Below the pieces are notes generated by a model, which saw only the letters and a program-made list of their open reading frames with translations, was not told where the DNA came from and made no database searches. Position numbers and translations under genes: made by a program. Shown here piece by piece: positions 13,428 through 25,643 of a stretch of 64,000 nt of DNA. Location: positions 13,133,001 to 13,197,000 of the forward strand of contig JABWDB010000005.1 in NCBI GenBank assembly GCA_019614645.1, given 5' to 3'. Source of the stretch: Stratiolaelaps scimitus. Its lineage: Eukaryota > Arthropoda > Arachnida > Mesostigmata > Laelapidae. Within the stretch, counting starts at the first letter, position 1, and every line of letters begins with the position of its first letter.

Positions 13428-14671
13428 ATGTCGTCCACAAACGTGGCTCGCATCTACAAGAGCGTGATCGAGGATGTGATCAGCGGTGGGTCTTATCTCG
13501 TGTTTACGCTCAGGTTAATTTGTGGAGGGAGTTAACTAACTAGCAGGAAGTTGAAAAGTAAACATAAATTACTTCCTGTTGTCTCTTTTCTGGAAAATGT
13601 ATGTACACATGTGCTAACAACCCTCTGTGTGTTCGCCATTAGGTCGGGGCCACCTCTAGACCCAACAAAAGTGTTCTACCGAAATTGTCATTGCTCGAAC
13701 GTGTCGCGCGAACGGCCCGTGACGAGCCGTTCGAACCCTGTGTAAATTCATATTGTACACGTCAATATTTATCTACGTGTCCATGACACGTAAAATAACG
13801 TTATACATTGGTACCCTTGAAATAAAGTGTTTATTTATCCGTCCGTTGTCGATTCGATTTCACAGAATCGTACAATCAACAGATCTGTCTGGATCACCAC
13901 TTTGCCGTTAGGCTATACAGCGAAAAAGCTTAATAAAACATGAGGAATTAAATCGGTGATAGCTCGACAAGCGATGCCACCTCAAATCGGCAAGAATCTC
14001 ATCTACCCCTCAGTCAACCAGTGCTATACCACCCGCCAGCTTCGCCCGCCATAGCATGAATCATGCACCGCGGTCCTGCAGTGGTAACCCCCAAGTTTCA
14101 TCTGATCTTTCCTTTTCGGCATAACAAGCGAATGGAACACCCGTCGATTCGGTTGCGGGCGAAATCGGTCAAGCAAGAAGAATAGCAGGCATAACGGCAG
14201 CAACAGCATACTGCAGTCGCTGAACGGGCGGCTGACTGAGCAGTAACTAACCGGCAGACTGACTGGCCAAGTGGGCTGGTGGTTGTGGTGACACCCACAA
14301 GCGAGCACCGTGCTCTATACAGGCACAAACACACGCACACGCCTCGCGACACGGACATCCCGCCGCTCATGGTGACGAAGGCAAGATATCAATGAGTTTC
14401 CTCTGCTTGTCTTTGCCATCTGAGCGGACGTCGGCATCTGTGCCCTCTTCCATCCGAGTACCAAGCATCCCCCTCCCGCAACTCCAACATCGTTAGCAAC
14501 TCCGCAATAAGAAAAACGAAACGAGAAAACAAACAAGAAAAAAAAAACACAGGGTTTTAATTATTAATTGGATAAAGCTAATGTATACAGAATTCATTGG
14601 TGGTATTAGCGACATGTGCTGTCGGAGCACGGCTAGGTTGGAGGGAATGATAATATGATTATTTATGCTAC

Positions 14672-14710
<39 letters not shown>

Positions 14711-17700
14711 TATTAAATGAACACTAATCGATGTGAAGGATGACAAACATAATGAAACACACAAACAGACGCTAATTCCTCTAGCGTCCTCTACATCCAG
14801 TCAAAGTGCTCCCCGAGTCAGCTGGTCATGTTGACAGGTACTAAATAGATGTAGATAAATTCATCCACAGCCTGCCCACACACACTATTTGCCCCTGCCG
14901 GCTAGTCGCGTGCGCACAATTTTATATTGCCGTATATAAACGTATGTCACTGTCGCTCGATTGTTACTCGAGGCGGCGGCAGTGGCGGTTGCCTTTGTTA
15001 CCGCAGCCGTTACAGTTGTTGGTGGCACCGGCCGAAGTTACTGCTACTAGCAACAAAACACCACCACCACCATGAGGTAGTGGCTCTAGTAGTAAATAGT
15101 CATTTTGTTTGTACAGCCCGTGGCCTTTTGTCTGGCTAGCGGACTTGCTTGCTTCTCTGTCATTGCTCCGGACGCTCGGAGAGCGCATCAGGTCTGGCTG
15201 TTTGTTACACTGTGTTCACAACGTAAATGCTGAACCAAAGGCTTATATCCCTGTGTGATGATGCTATGTTGCCTCACTTGAAACAAGCACTCACGCGTTT
15301 CATCAGGCTGATGAATTGAGCTGGGTAATAGCATAAATATAGAAAACAATACGGGTTGAGCTACAAGTTGTCACCGTTGAACGTGCTAATGGAAAGATTC
15401 ATAATCTGATTTGATGAGCTAACATTGATGCGTTTTGTTAGGTGGCTAGGTAGCTGTGAATACGTTGAAATATGTTGCACATGGAGACTATGGACACGCA
15501 AGATTTTCGTGAGCAACTTTTTTCGCCCGAAATATCCGATGCGATATGCCCACGACGATGAGACATGCACAGGCCGCGGACCGTGAATATTTCAGTGGGT
15601 CCCAAGTGAGCAAGCAGTTGGTCCCACATTTAGCTAATGGCTAGACCACGACAATCAGATGACGAATCCAAATTTCGACAAACAGGATAGGTAATAACGA
15701 TACAAGAGCGAACTCGCCCTGGCCTTGTCGACATATGCAGGCAATGTGGTGTCGAGCTAGCCAAGCTGGCGGGTCTTCGCCATGCGGTCGGTTTTGTTGG
15801 CCTAGTTCTAGGGGTCATTTAGGACCGCTGGTTCGTCGTCATTAACGGCGACACCGTGTCAGCTTGCGCTTAAGCGCACAAAATAAAAATATTTGGATCC
15901 GAATAGGTAAGGGGCAGCGCGTTTTGCTTGAGCAGAATTGTGAGCGACTACGCCTGAATAGAACGGTGCGTCTGGCCGATACGCACCACGGGTTTTTGCC
16001 GATGTTTCATTTTCACATCGAAGTGTTTGTTCCGTTGCGGAGAAAATAGGCAAGGTATGGGAGCCGGGAACAAAACCACAGGGTTCCGCAGGTGTTTCAA
16101 TCAAGTTCGGCTAGGTCACAACTAAATAGATTCATTTATAAAATTTTGGATATTCATAGGACTTCTGAGGGATACACCACGTAAACATACCGGTGTGTAT
16201 AGCGTTAGCGTTCAGTTATCGATATGGAATATTTACAGGGGTGGCAAATCCAGAAACTACGCAAGAACGCAACAGGCTATATCTAGTTCGATTTCAAATT
16301 ATATGAGACTGACCGGCATTTTTTTGCTTCGTACCGACAGGGTTGTCGTCTCGCTTTGGAAACGAGGGCCAAGAGTCATACAGGTCGACTATAACATGGC
16401 TTCTACGTTGGGTTTCATGACAAATGTGGTGCTGTTGGGCTCGCTTGCGAGCAAAATTGCAAAGTTCAACTTTCAGCAGCCGCAGGAAGGATTCCTCTAT
16501 TTAGATACGAACAGGAAATTTCCTTGGGCTCGGCCATCGACAACTTCCCGAAAGCATACGATCTCCTCTCGATGCAGCTACCGAGATTCGACTTCTCAGT
16601 GAATTGTATTATCCGATCATCATACTGACACAGTTGAGCTTCCTCGTAGGTATTACTGATTTCTGAATGCCTTGATACAGATAATTTGAGTCGCCCTTGA
16701 AGCACACTTCATCTATAGTCGTGACACTGGTATATATATATAAAATTGACTGCATATGATTTGTCTGAAACCATCTTGCCAAAACGGATAACCCGAGCCA
16801 GTATGGCTTTTACTAGCTGCCCGACAGCTGTATTTACGATATGTTGCCACCCGTCTGAATTTGTTTGTATTTCAAAATGTATTGACTCGATTTCCAAATA
16901 GTGACCTAAGTACCTTGAATCAGCTAAGAGATGTATTTATATTCCGAAACTCAAATTAGCCGACCAGCGATACAATCAAGCCATATTATTATTATTATTA
17001 TTGTAACCGCTGGTGACAAATTGGCGGCGGTCGGGTCAATCGCTTAAATATCGCTGGGCAGTTGTTAATCCTACGGTAGCGACTATCTATGTGGTTAAAT
17101 CAGCATCCTACAACACTCATTGGCAGTGCTGTTCTCCTTAGAACGCCCCTACCATACGGCATCCACAGCAGCAACAGCAGCAGCGGCCGCAGCATTGGCC
17201 AGTCGAAATGTCACTCCAAAAGGGTTGCACCGTATCGGCTTTACAGTTGTGGTCGCTGCCTCTGCCATCGCGCCACACACAAATGTAGCCATTGTCGATC
17301 CACTTGGGCGTCATTTCAAAGCTGGACGCTTTTTACGTTGTTGTTAGGTTCGAAGTCTTTGCATGAATGAATCGGTGGGTGATTGCGCTTGACCGTGCGC
17401 TCTCCAACTAACCCATCCAACAGAGTTCCGCTACTGGCGCGCAAATCGTTTTTTGTCGGAGGAACAAACACGAACGCATGCTCATCGAGCGATACAATTA
17501 CCGTGCAGCTGCACAAGACGTGTTTTTCTGTGTGAAAAGTCATCCGATCTCTGAATGATCAATCCGCCCTGTGGGAACAGATAGAATTGACACGTTTGAT
17601 TGGCTGTGATCATCGTGTGGACAGCGGGACCTTAAGACCTGAATGGGGTTGGTCGCTCGCACGGAGCGTACAAATATAGTAGTTATAATGGAGAGTTTCG

Positions 17701-20700
17701 TTGGCGCATTTTCAACGGGTCCGAGCTGCCCTCTAGTGCTACCTATGTATAAAGTACTACTAAAATGCATTTTCCCCCACCTACTTTCGTTGGTAAATGT
17801 GCGCTTATATAGTGTGCTTAGCTTGCAGCCCTCGTGGGAGTTCGTAACATCGTATTTCTGCTTTCAACTTTTGGGGGTGTATTCGATTTCAGCTCCTGTT
17901 TTAGTTTCGCCTTAGGTTGACAAAGTTTAGAAAAATCAAAATACCAGAAAACATTACGGCCATACTACCAGATTACTATTCTTACTATTAGATAAGGGGA
18001 CGGCGCTGCCTATTCAAATGGGCAGACCGGAACCGATCGCCGATGTGGTCAATTGTGTTACAAACTAGTCGCTTTGACGAGTGAATTCATACTGTTGATG
18101 ACATTAAGTGGATTATCCCACGGTGGCTAACCCTTTTTCGAAAAATATCAGTAAAGGAAGTTTTGGTTTTGCAACAGGCTACTGTTGTCCCCAGTCGGTG
18201 TTGAGGTCGGAGTTGAGGTCGATTTAAATCTCGAGTCCAGCGCGCCTTCGCACGAGTCGCACCATTGACAACGGGCCGAGTAATCTCTGCCGATCTTTAT
18301 CTATCTATTTCAGCATAGCTCGTTTGACTGCTTCCCTTGAATATCTTCATATTTTCATTGCATTTATGTAGGTACTCATTATTCTCTCTAAAGACGGAAG
18401 GTTACCCGCAAAGAGGCGTGGGAGAATCTTTACCCTGTTTGGAAGTTGTGATCACACAACGTGGTGTGTAGTTCTGCTGCTACTGTCGGTACCCTTCGAA
18501 AGGCATATACAAGCTCTCGTGAGTGGTCCCCTGCAACTCGCTTACGCCTCGTTGCTCATAATGATCTCGTGCAATAGTAAACGTCAACAAGACCACCATC
18601 AAGACAAATTACCTAATCGCCTATGCTACTGGTGGTGTTCATTTGACATTGCAGGCGTGAAAGATGCGTTCCTTGACGAAGGAGTCGACGAGCAGGTTTT
18701 GCAAGAGCTCAAACAACTTTGGGAGAAGAAGCTCACAGAGAGTAAAGCCATCGAGCCGGTTGAGCCTCCGGTGCCGCTCGTCAAGGTTAACACAACATCT
18801 ACGCCGGCGTCGACGAAGCAGATCATCAGCAAGGTAAGCCAACAACAACAACAATACAGTTCACGCTGCGCTGCTGAAAGACCGCTTCTAGTTGTGAGAC
18901 TTTTCGCTTTAGAATTAGCCTCAAGTCTCGAGAAAAGAACACTATTTTTCCGAGTAGCGGTAGTACCAACAGCTGTGACTGAGACAGATCGTTTGGATTT
19001 GTCATATAGCTCACTCAGTTAAGATGATTGTATATATAACAGTCGCATTTGAACGGGTCGTCGTGTTCCTATACAGTGGTGTGCATAAGACACCCTATAT
19101 TTCAACAGATCGTTGTAAAGAATACACATTTGAAGCATTTATTGTGTATCAGATTAATGTACGTATCAAATAATACTCACACACACATCACAAACAACGC
19201 ATATGACGGCGCAAACAGCCTGCTTCAATGAAAGGTGCAATTTTTCGGGTGTGCAAAATGATGTTCGGGTGTTGTTGTTGGGTTGTTTTTCGCTTTTTCG
19301 CTCTTTCCATCGGGTAGAGATCCGGAGAAGACGCTAGTGTCTCTAGGGTTTTAACTTTGTGCCGTCCCAACCACTCACGTGTACTGGCGTTGACATAAAT
19401 TGTTGGAAAATAATCGGCAGTCGATGAAATCTGGCCTAAACAGAAGTAGATTGTCGGTCAACATAGACTGATTAGTCCTCGCTATTTATTCGAGATGAGA
19501 CGAAAGCGAGTGCGAGTTTGCCAAGATCCCCAAAAAATAAAACTTGGAACTCTAGAATTACCGCGACTCTTTACGTACATAATGCCAATTACCGTTAAAT
19601 CCATCTAGTCCAGCCAAATTTAACTTATTCGCGTTATCTGAAGCAACATAGTACATTTTAGATGTATTCAGGATACTATTTAAAATACGTTGCCCCAATG
19701 TGCAGTCTCTGTCCATATTGTTGCTTGTTGAAGACGAGGTCTCTGCGCCCGTATGTGATATGCGCTTAATTGTCCTTAAGACTGCTAATCTATGAACCTG
19801 AAGGTTTAACTCTTGCCTACTTGCTTCACACATTATGGTCGAATTCGAGGCCAGTCGACAAATGTGGCTGGCAGTTCGCTGGCTGACCTTTCCTGGACGT
19901 CCTTTGGGCTCATCAATACCATTCGTCGACGGAATGCGTAAATAATTTCGCGCTACGCGACGACTTTTGCCAAATTCACTGGCAATTGTAGCCCGAGTCT
20001 TTCCTGAAGCAGTAAATAACTGATTTCTCCATTTCAATAAGACTCGGAAGTATGTCCCATGACTACAGTACAGCGTGAATGCTCAAAACAAACTGGGTAA
20101 ACTCAGCGAGAACAGTCGATAACTGAGGGTGCCTTATCAATAATTTTGCACACCCGAAAAATCACAGATTTCATTGTAGCAGGCTGATTTCGCCGTTATA
20201 TGCGCCCTTCTTTGTGGTGTTTATGTTATTTGACATCGTACATTAATCTGATACAGAATCAATGCCTCAAATGTGTAGTCTTTGTAACAATTTGTTGAAA
20301 TATAGGGGTGACTTAAGTTTATGCTCACTACTGTATATACGCGACATATAAGTTCGCGTCGTGAGGGGAAAATAAGCGGAGAGAATAGCTGAGAAAAACC
20401 GAGTGGACCGTAGCTGCTCCATCATCTTTAACTAATACGATTCTGCTTTGCCCGATTCATTAGGTGGCGGCCAGCGCACCGAAGCCGGAGCCGGGTGTAC
20501 TTCAACCTATCACAGTTCAACGAAATCCTCCACCGGCCACGTCCGAACCATTCGCCTTCCCACAGGTACACAATATAAACAACATGTATATTGACGGAAT
20601 CGAACGAACGCTTCTCGTTCAACCAATCGTCAGCTTGATCTGGGCCATCTCTTGCAGCTCTAAATGCGGTTCTTCTCGGCACGATACGAGATTTACAAAC

Positions 20701-23700
20701 AGTAGACTCCTGTGTGAATTGCAGCTAGCCACTGTATGAGGCGTTCGATCTTTTTTGTTCACGTTCTGCATGCGTGTGAAGTGTTGAATTTTCGGTCGAC
20801 GTCGTCGATCAGACATTTCACTGTTTTGTGCGTATAGAATGAATTGCGTCACCTAAATATATTCGTAGCATTGAATAATGCTAATTTGAGGTTAACGATA
20901 ACAAGACAATGTCAAGAGTGACTGACATGCTCAATGCTTCGTTAGTGTTTCCAGTTAATTGTTTTAGCAACGAATGAGGTAATGATCTTCGCTTGATGTA
21001 TAACCGCTCCTCCATATATATATATATATGGAGGATGAGCATTTGGGTTTCTGATGTTTCTGTTTTGGTGCTCGAGGGAAGACCACACACGTCTAACTGC
21101 TAGCGCACCGTGGGTCCAATTCCAGTCGTATAAACTCGGTACAAATTGACCATTCACATACACCTGATTTTTCTTCTGCCATGGCCGTTTATACGAAGTG
21201 ACAACACGCAACACGAGGAATCTTGTAGCTCTCATAACAGTGACTGCAACGGTCTAATGTTGGCGTCAAGGTGTTGGCTATTTGCTTGTTGTGAAAAATG
21301 TTCGATTCGATTAAACTCACCTTCTTCGTAAGCTGGTTGTGGCTCAGTCAATGGCTCAGTGTCATGCAAGCACACAATGCAGTGAAAATGGTTCATTTTA
21401 TAGGATAGCATTGCACTATCTGAGATTCGACCACGAGCGCGACGGAACGCGTTTGTCGGAAGCTTCGTTGCTTTTTAGAAACGTCTATGCAGAAACAGAA
21501 TTGCCTTGGCTACCATTAGCTAACTAACTATCACTCGATTTTATATGGTCGTCCGTAGCCAACGGCGCTGCCTCTTGTGTTGAGCAACGCCGCCGTACCA
21601 TGCTAAAGTAATAATAATAACTTCTAATTTACGATTGCATTTTCGACATATCAATGAGTACCACTTAAGTATCATCCACTGTGCACCTCGAGCACTCCCA
21701 CTGATAGCAACCATGAACAGTTTTATCTGGGGCCACTTTCAGCCTGTAATATCAAGATGTGTCATCCTGAACGTCCTAAATGCTTATACACTTCGCAGTG
21801 GCTAAAGCTGACGCGAGGAGATGGACACGTACATTAGTAATCCGCGATGGCGGATGCTCTTGCCGTCTCCCTCCTCCTGCGAGCCTGCCCAGTTATTCCT
21901 TATATGCTTCAAGGTTGACTGCAAATGCTGCCACAACCGCGATATTTGCAGTAGCTAGTTAAACTTAAAGTTTACTGAGATGACAACTTCTTGTGGATTT
22001 TCTCTCTCGTCTCTTCTTCTGTTGTAAAATGGACGCCTCCCCCTACATATGTATTGGGAGGGGTCAAATATAAAAAACAACAACTATGCACAGAGGGTCA
22101 CACCGTAGGACCGTCAATTCTTTTGGTGAAACTGCCCATATAGGTTGCGTTTACCAGGGCACTTGTGGCGTCGGGTCCGATTCTTCGATCTATCGACCCC
22201 CGACAGTATCAGATGATCCGCATTTTGTATTTGCCCCTCGGAGGAGCTAACCTAACCCCGTTCGTTCTGTGGGTGACCGTCTGCTGTTGTGTCAACAATC
22301 GTTCTTCTCCAGGTGATCCAGTCAGCACCGCAGGTGGTCAACCCTCAGATAATCCATTACCAGGGAGCGGGAGTCACCATGGGTGGCGGAGCTGTCGCCG
22401 GAGTCGGTGCAATGGGTGGCCCACAAACGGTAGCGAACGTCGGTGGAGTAACTGGGCCGATCACGATACGGATGCCCTCCGCAGCAACAGCCGGTGCAAC
22501 GTTACCCCTAGGGTCAACCACGGGCGCGATTACTCTCACACCAGAAATGACCGCACAACTCTTGAACTCAAGTATGTATATATATATATAATTTTTTTTT
22601 TAGATATATATATATATATATATACCGTCTGAGCGGCTTATTGACTTCGCCCGTGGGCGTTTATAGCTTATGTCGCATAACGTACACTGAACCGAATCGT
22701 TACCATTAGATGGTCATGAATAAGGTGAGAACGAGTTCGTAGTTCTAGCTGGCCATTTGTCAGGAACCGTTTCGACTTTCCGCAGAAACAGTTTGCAAAA
22801 CAGGCGGACGTGTCAAGAACACAAGGAGAAGAAATCCCCACAGAAAACCTTTCACTGCACTTGTCTTACGAGATGTCCTTCCTCGATGGCTGGCCTGTGA
22901 CACTATAGCAATGTTCACATATTGCAGAAGTCTGCAGTGGAAGCGTCGTAATCAATCTTGACATAATTACTATCGTCGTATCTTGTTATTATTACGTAAT
23001 GATAATAATAATAATAACAGACGTTTCGACAAAAAAAAACATCAGAACGAGTTTTGTGTGTGTGTTATCGGAATAGCGTATTGCGCAACAGAAAGGTAGA
23101 CGGTAAGCGCGATTCACTGGGGAGGCGGCAACGGCGGCAGCTTCGCGGGGACAACAGTTGATAGATTTGCTCTTGCGGTGGATAGATTCTCTGTTGAAGG
23201 AAACCGGTTGGTCGATGGCCCCGGGCTGGAGAACGATGCAAGGGACTGCTGGTTTAACTCAACGGCTGATTGACTCGGACGGCTAAGTTTCTGGCTGTCG
23301 GAAGCCAGAGGCCGCGGGTTCGAGCACCGCTGCGTGATGACATATAAGAGAGCTTAAGCATTGTGAAATTGCAGCTCCTTTAATCAACCGATAAAGCTTA
23401 CCTTACCTTACTTGTTGCTGAGTTGTTCGCGCTTGGTCGATTTCTCTCCCGCTCTCACTCGGTGGTATCATTGCAATAACATTATGAATGCTGTGATGTT
23501 TACACAGGTAACGGCACGCTCAGCGCGACACACATGCAGGCTATCCACAATGTCATGCTCAGCCGTCAGCAGATTGCGCGATCAACAGGACAAGCGCAAT
23601 ATACAATCACTGTCCCCATGCAACAGGTAATTGCCAGCAAGCGTCTATGCTATGAGCCAAATGGCTGTATTCAGGCTACCACAAGACATCACCGGCAGAG

Positions 23701-25301
23701 AGAGACTGGTTGTAAAGAGAGAGAAAGCGATACTATAATGAACTGTGCTGATGAAATACTAACTGATTTGTGTTACATTAGTACTTTAATAATAATAATA
23801 ATAATAATAATAGGAATAATAATAATAATAAATAATAGTACTAACTCTATGCAAACCGCGGGATATTTGTATTAAGAACGCTTTGGCCACCTTCGCTTAT
23901 AGGTCGACGATATGATCTAGACCTTTTTCGGGTTAGAGGCTAATATATATCGCCTTCTGTCGTATTTAATTTGTCATTTTGCATCTTGTGCGTGCATTTA
24001 CCTATTGTTGCCATATAGATGGCAGGTGCCAGCGGACCCGTAACAGCTGGCGCCGTCACGCAGATGGCGGTTGCCGGTGGACAATTAACGACGCCCGTCA
24101 CATTGGCTACTGCTCAGCAGATACAGCAGCAGATGGCGAGCCAACAGCAGCAAGTCGGGGCTCAGCAACAGCTCCGCGTGGGTCGGGTAAGTGTAATCAG
24201 CTTAGGCTATGAGGATTGTACCTTGATCTCCTTGTGGCTGCGTCCTCCTGATACAGCTTAGCTCGAGTGTATTTCTTCCTTTTCAAAAAACGGAGACCTT
24301 TGACCACCAACCAGAAGCCATCGCATAGCAAGCACATTAAATATCGCCAATCGGCAAAACCTAAGCTGCGAACTGAAGACTTTGCGGTGGCAAATGCACA
24401 AAGAGGGAGAATGAGGACTTTTCCGAGTTATTTAAATGTTCACCATCCGTCTTTAGCGTGTAGCGACTGGAAGCTGTCTGTTAGTGGACGATAGTTTATA
24501 TATATATATATATATATATTCTATGAATTCTGATTGTCTGATGTTCTATGATTGTCTGTTTGTATATTTATGCAGCTGCCGGGTCAAACTGATGGAGCTA
24601 TGATTGATAGTTCGGATTCGAGCGATTCGTCCGAAGATGAACGGCTCGGAGCGGAGGAGGACGATCGAGATGAGCTCGATGACGAAGATGACGAAAGGGC
24701 TGAACACGAAGTTGACGAAGAGCCCCTCAACTCGAACGACGACGTCAGCGATGAAGAGGTGAATTTATATAAATGCATATATATATATATATATATATAT
24801 ATTGGCTGCTCGAGCGAATAATGAATTTTTCTCTTACTATTCGGAGAGCCTTCACGACTAAATTTAGTTAGCAAAAAAGTCGGCTCTAATGTTTTTGGGA
24901 TCTCGTGGGCGTCTATTACATATATTTCCTCGTAAAAATCGAAAGTAACCATAACTGAAACGTCTCAACGAGACAGTGATATCAAATAAGTCTTAGCATA
25001 ATTAGTATTATTATTATTAGATATTCATTGATACACATCACTCGATCCCGATCATATGATAGTGCACTAGTTGTATCTTAAAGACAAGTTCCTTTGTAAA
25101 TTTCACCCACTTATTCTGTTGAATATGTCGCAACGCTTACAGGTCTCCGAGGTGCAAGAGATTGACAATGTTGTCGTTTGCCAGTACGACAAGATATCGC
25201 GTAGTCGTAACCGGTGGAAATTCAACCTCAAGGATGGAATTATGAACATCCAGGGACGGGATTATGTCTTCCAGAAGTCAATCGGCGATGCCGAATGGTG
25301 A
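13428..25301 (+). CDS. GTF2A1: Transcription initiation factor IIA large subunit (alpha/beta precursor), complete, 8 exons
   Basis: Exons are 13428-13485, 18655-18833, 20464-20565, 22313-22571, 23508-23626, 24019-24186, 24576-24758 and 25143-25301. They total 1227 bases and 408 residues, all with GT/AG junctions and matching phases. The N terminus (VARIYKSVIEDVISGVKDAF, then DEGVDEQVLQELKQLWEKKL) is the four-helix-bundle domain that pairs with TFIIA gamma. The middle is a variable Q/A/G-rich linker (exons 3-6). Exon 7 is an acidic serine/aspartate tract beginning near a QTDG site and ending EPLNSNDDVSDEE. Exon 8 is the conserved beta-barrel domain (DNVVVCQYDKISRSRNRWKF, then LKDGIMN, ending IGDAEW). 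The protein stabilises TBP on promoter DNA for RNA polymerase II. The animal precursor is known to be cleaved by taspase-1 into alpha and beta chains. Length and domain order are normal. Confidence 0.97.
13486..18654 (+). other. TFIIA-L intron 1 (5.2 kb)
   Basis: This intron runs from donor CAGCG|GTGGGT to acceptor CATTGCAG|GCGTG. It holds an (ATT)n microsatellite at 14673-14714, a shorter ATT run near 16984-17003 and small unrelated open frames. No nested gene was recognised on either strand. Confidence 0.75.
14673..14714. repeat. (ATT)n microsatellite
   Basis: This is a nearly uninterrupted ATT tract of about 42 bases with one ACT interruption near its right end, inside TFIIA-L intron 1. 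Confidence 0.9.
19074..19259. repeat. Left terminal inverted repeat of the Tc1-like element
   Basis: About 186 bases pair imperfectly with the right end over their whole length. The best-conserved blocks are CCCTATATTTCAACA, GTATCAGATTAATGTACG and TTTTTCGGGTGTGCAAAAT. Confidence 0.88.
19270..20037 (-). pseudogene. Tc1-type transposase pseudogene
   Basis: The right part (19558-20037) is open and encodes a helix-turn-helix region (GKTRATIASEFGKSRRVARN), a GRPGKVSQRT linker and a second DNA-binding-like segment. Next comes NLAGLDGFNGNWHYVRK, which corresponds to the region just after the first catalytic Asp of Tc1 transposases. A stop codon follows. Further left, in another open stretch, comes REWLGRHKVKTLETL and SPDLYPME, the region of the last catalytic Asp. 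The expected block between the first helix-turn-helix part and the first Asp is shortened. The protein is far below the usual ~340 residues and cannot be active. Confidence 0.88.
20143..20333. repeat. Right terminal inverted repeat of the Tc1-like element
   Basis: About 191 bases form the inverted counterpart of 19074-19259, with scattered substitutions and small indels. This shows that the copy is not recent. Confidence 0.88.
21008..21035. repeat. (TA)n tract with palindromic flanks
   Basis: TCCTCCA, an AT tract and TGGAGGA together form a perfect 28-base palindrome around a (TA)n core, in intron 3 of TFIIA-L. Confidence 0.8.
23260..23411 (+). repeat. tRNA-derived SINE, plus-strand copy
   Basis: This copy shows a degenerate A box (GACTCGGACGG region) and a strong B box (GGGTTCGAGCACC). 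The same body as 1181-1325 follows, then a TTTAATCAACCGATAAAGC tail ending in ACCTTACCTTA. It lies in intron 4 of TFIIA-L, in sense orientation. Confidence 0.8.
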
Positions 25302-25604
25302 CCGAATCCAGCAGCAGCAGCAGCACCAGCGTTCTCCATCGGAGCCGTTTCCTCCATCAGGGTTAACCTACTGAACGACAGGGGGTCATCGGTCCGATTG
25401 GTCGCAATTTGATCAATCGATGGTTGCGTCAGTTTCACCTGTCGATGTATACACACAAACACACACACACACACAGAAAAAAGAAAAAACTAGCGATCGA
25501 GTGAATGCAAAGCAAATCATGAATTAGCGTGATCTGAACAATACAATGTTGCAATGTTGATGTGTAGTAGCAGCGGAAAGAATTCACACAGGAAGCCAGA
25601 AATA

Positions 25605-25643
<39 letters not shown>

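Larger units (their letters stand above)
19074..20333 (-). mobile_element. Tc1/mariner-type DNA transposon with long inverted repeats, decayed
   Basis: The 1260-bp element starts CAGTGGTGTGCATAA and ends with the inverted form (TTATGCTCACTACTG). It is flanked on both sides by TA (19072-19073 and 20334-20335), the target-site duplication expected of Tc1/mariner elements. Imperfect terminal inverted repeats cover 19074-19259 and 20143-20333. Between them, on the minus strand, lies a broken transposase. The element sits in intron 2 of TFIIA-L, antisense to that gene. Confidence 0.9.

Noticed and set aside
24584..24952. Minus-strand open frame of 122 codons rich in serine
   Set aside because: It is antisense to the acidic exon 7 of TFIIA-L; the serine run is the complement of Asp/Glu codons.
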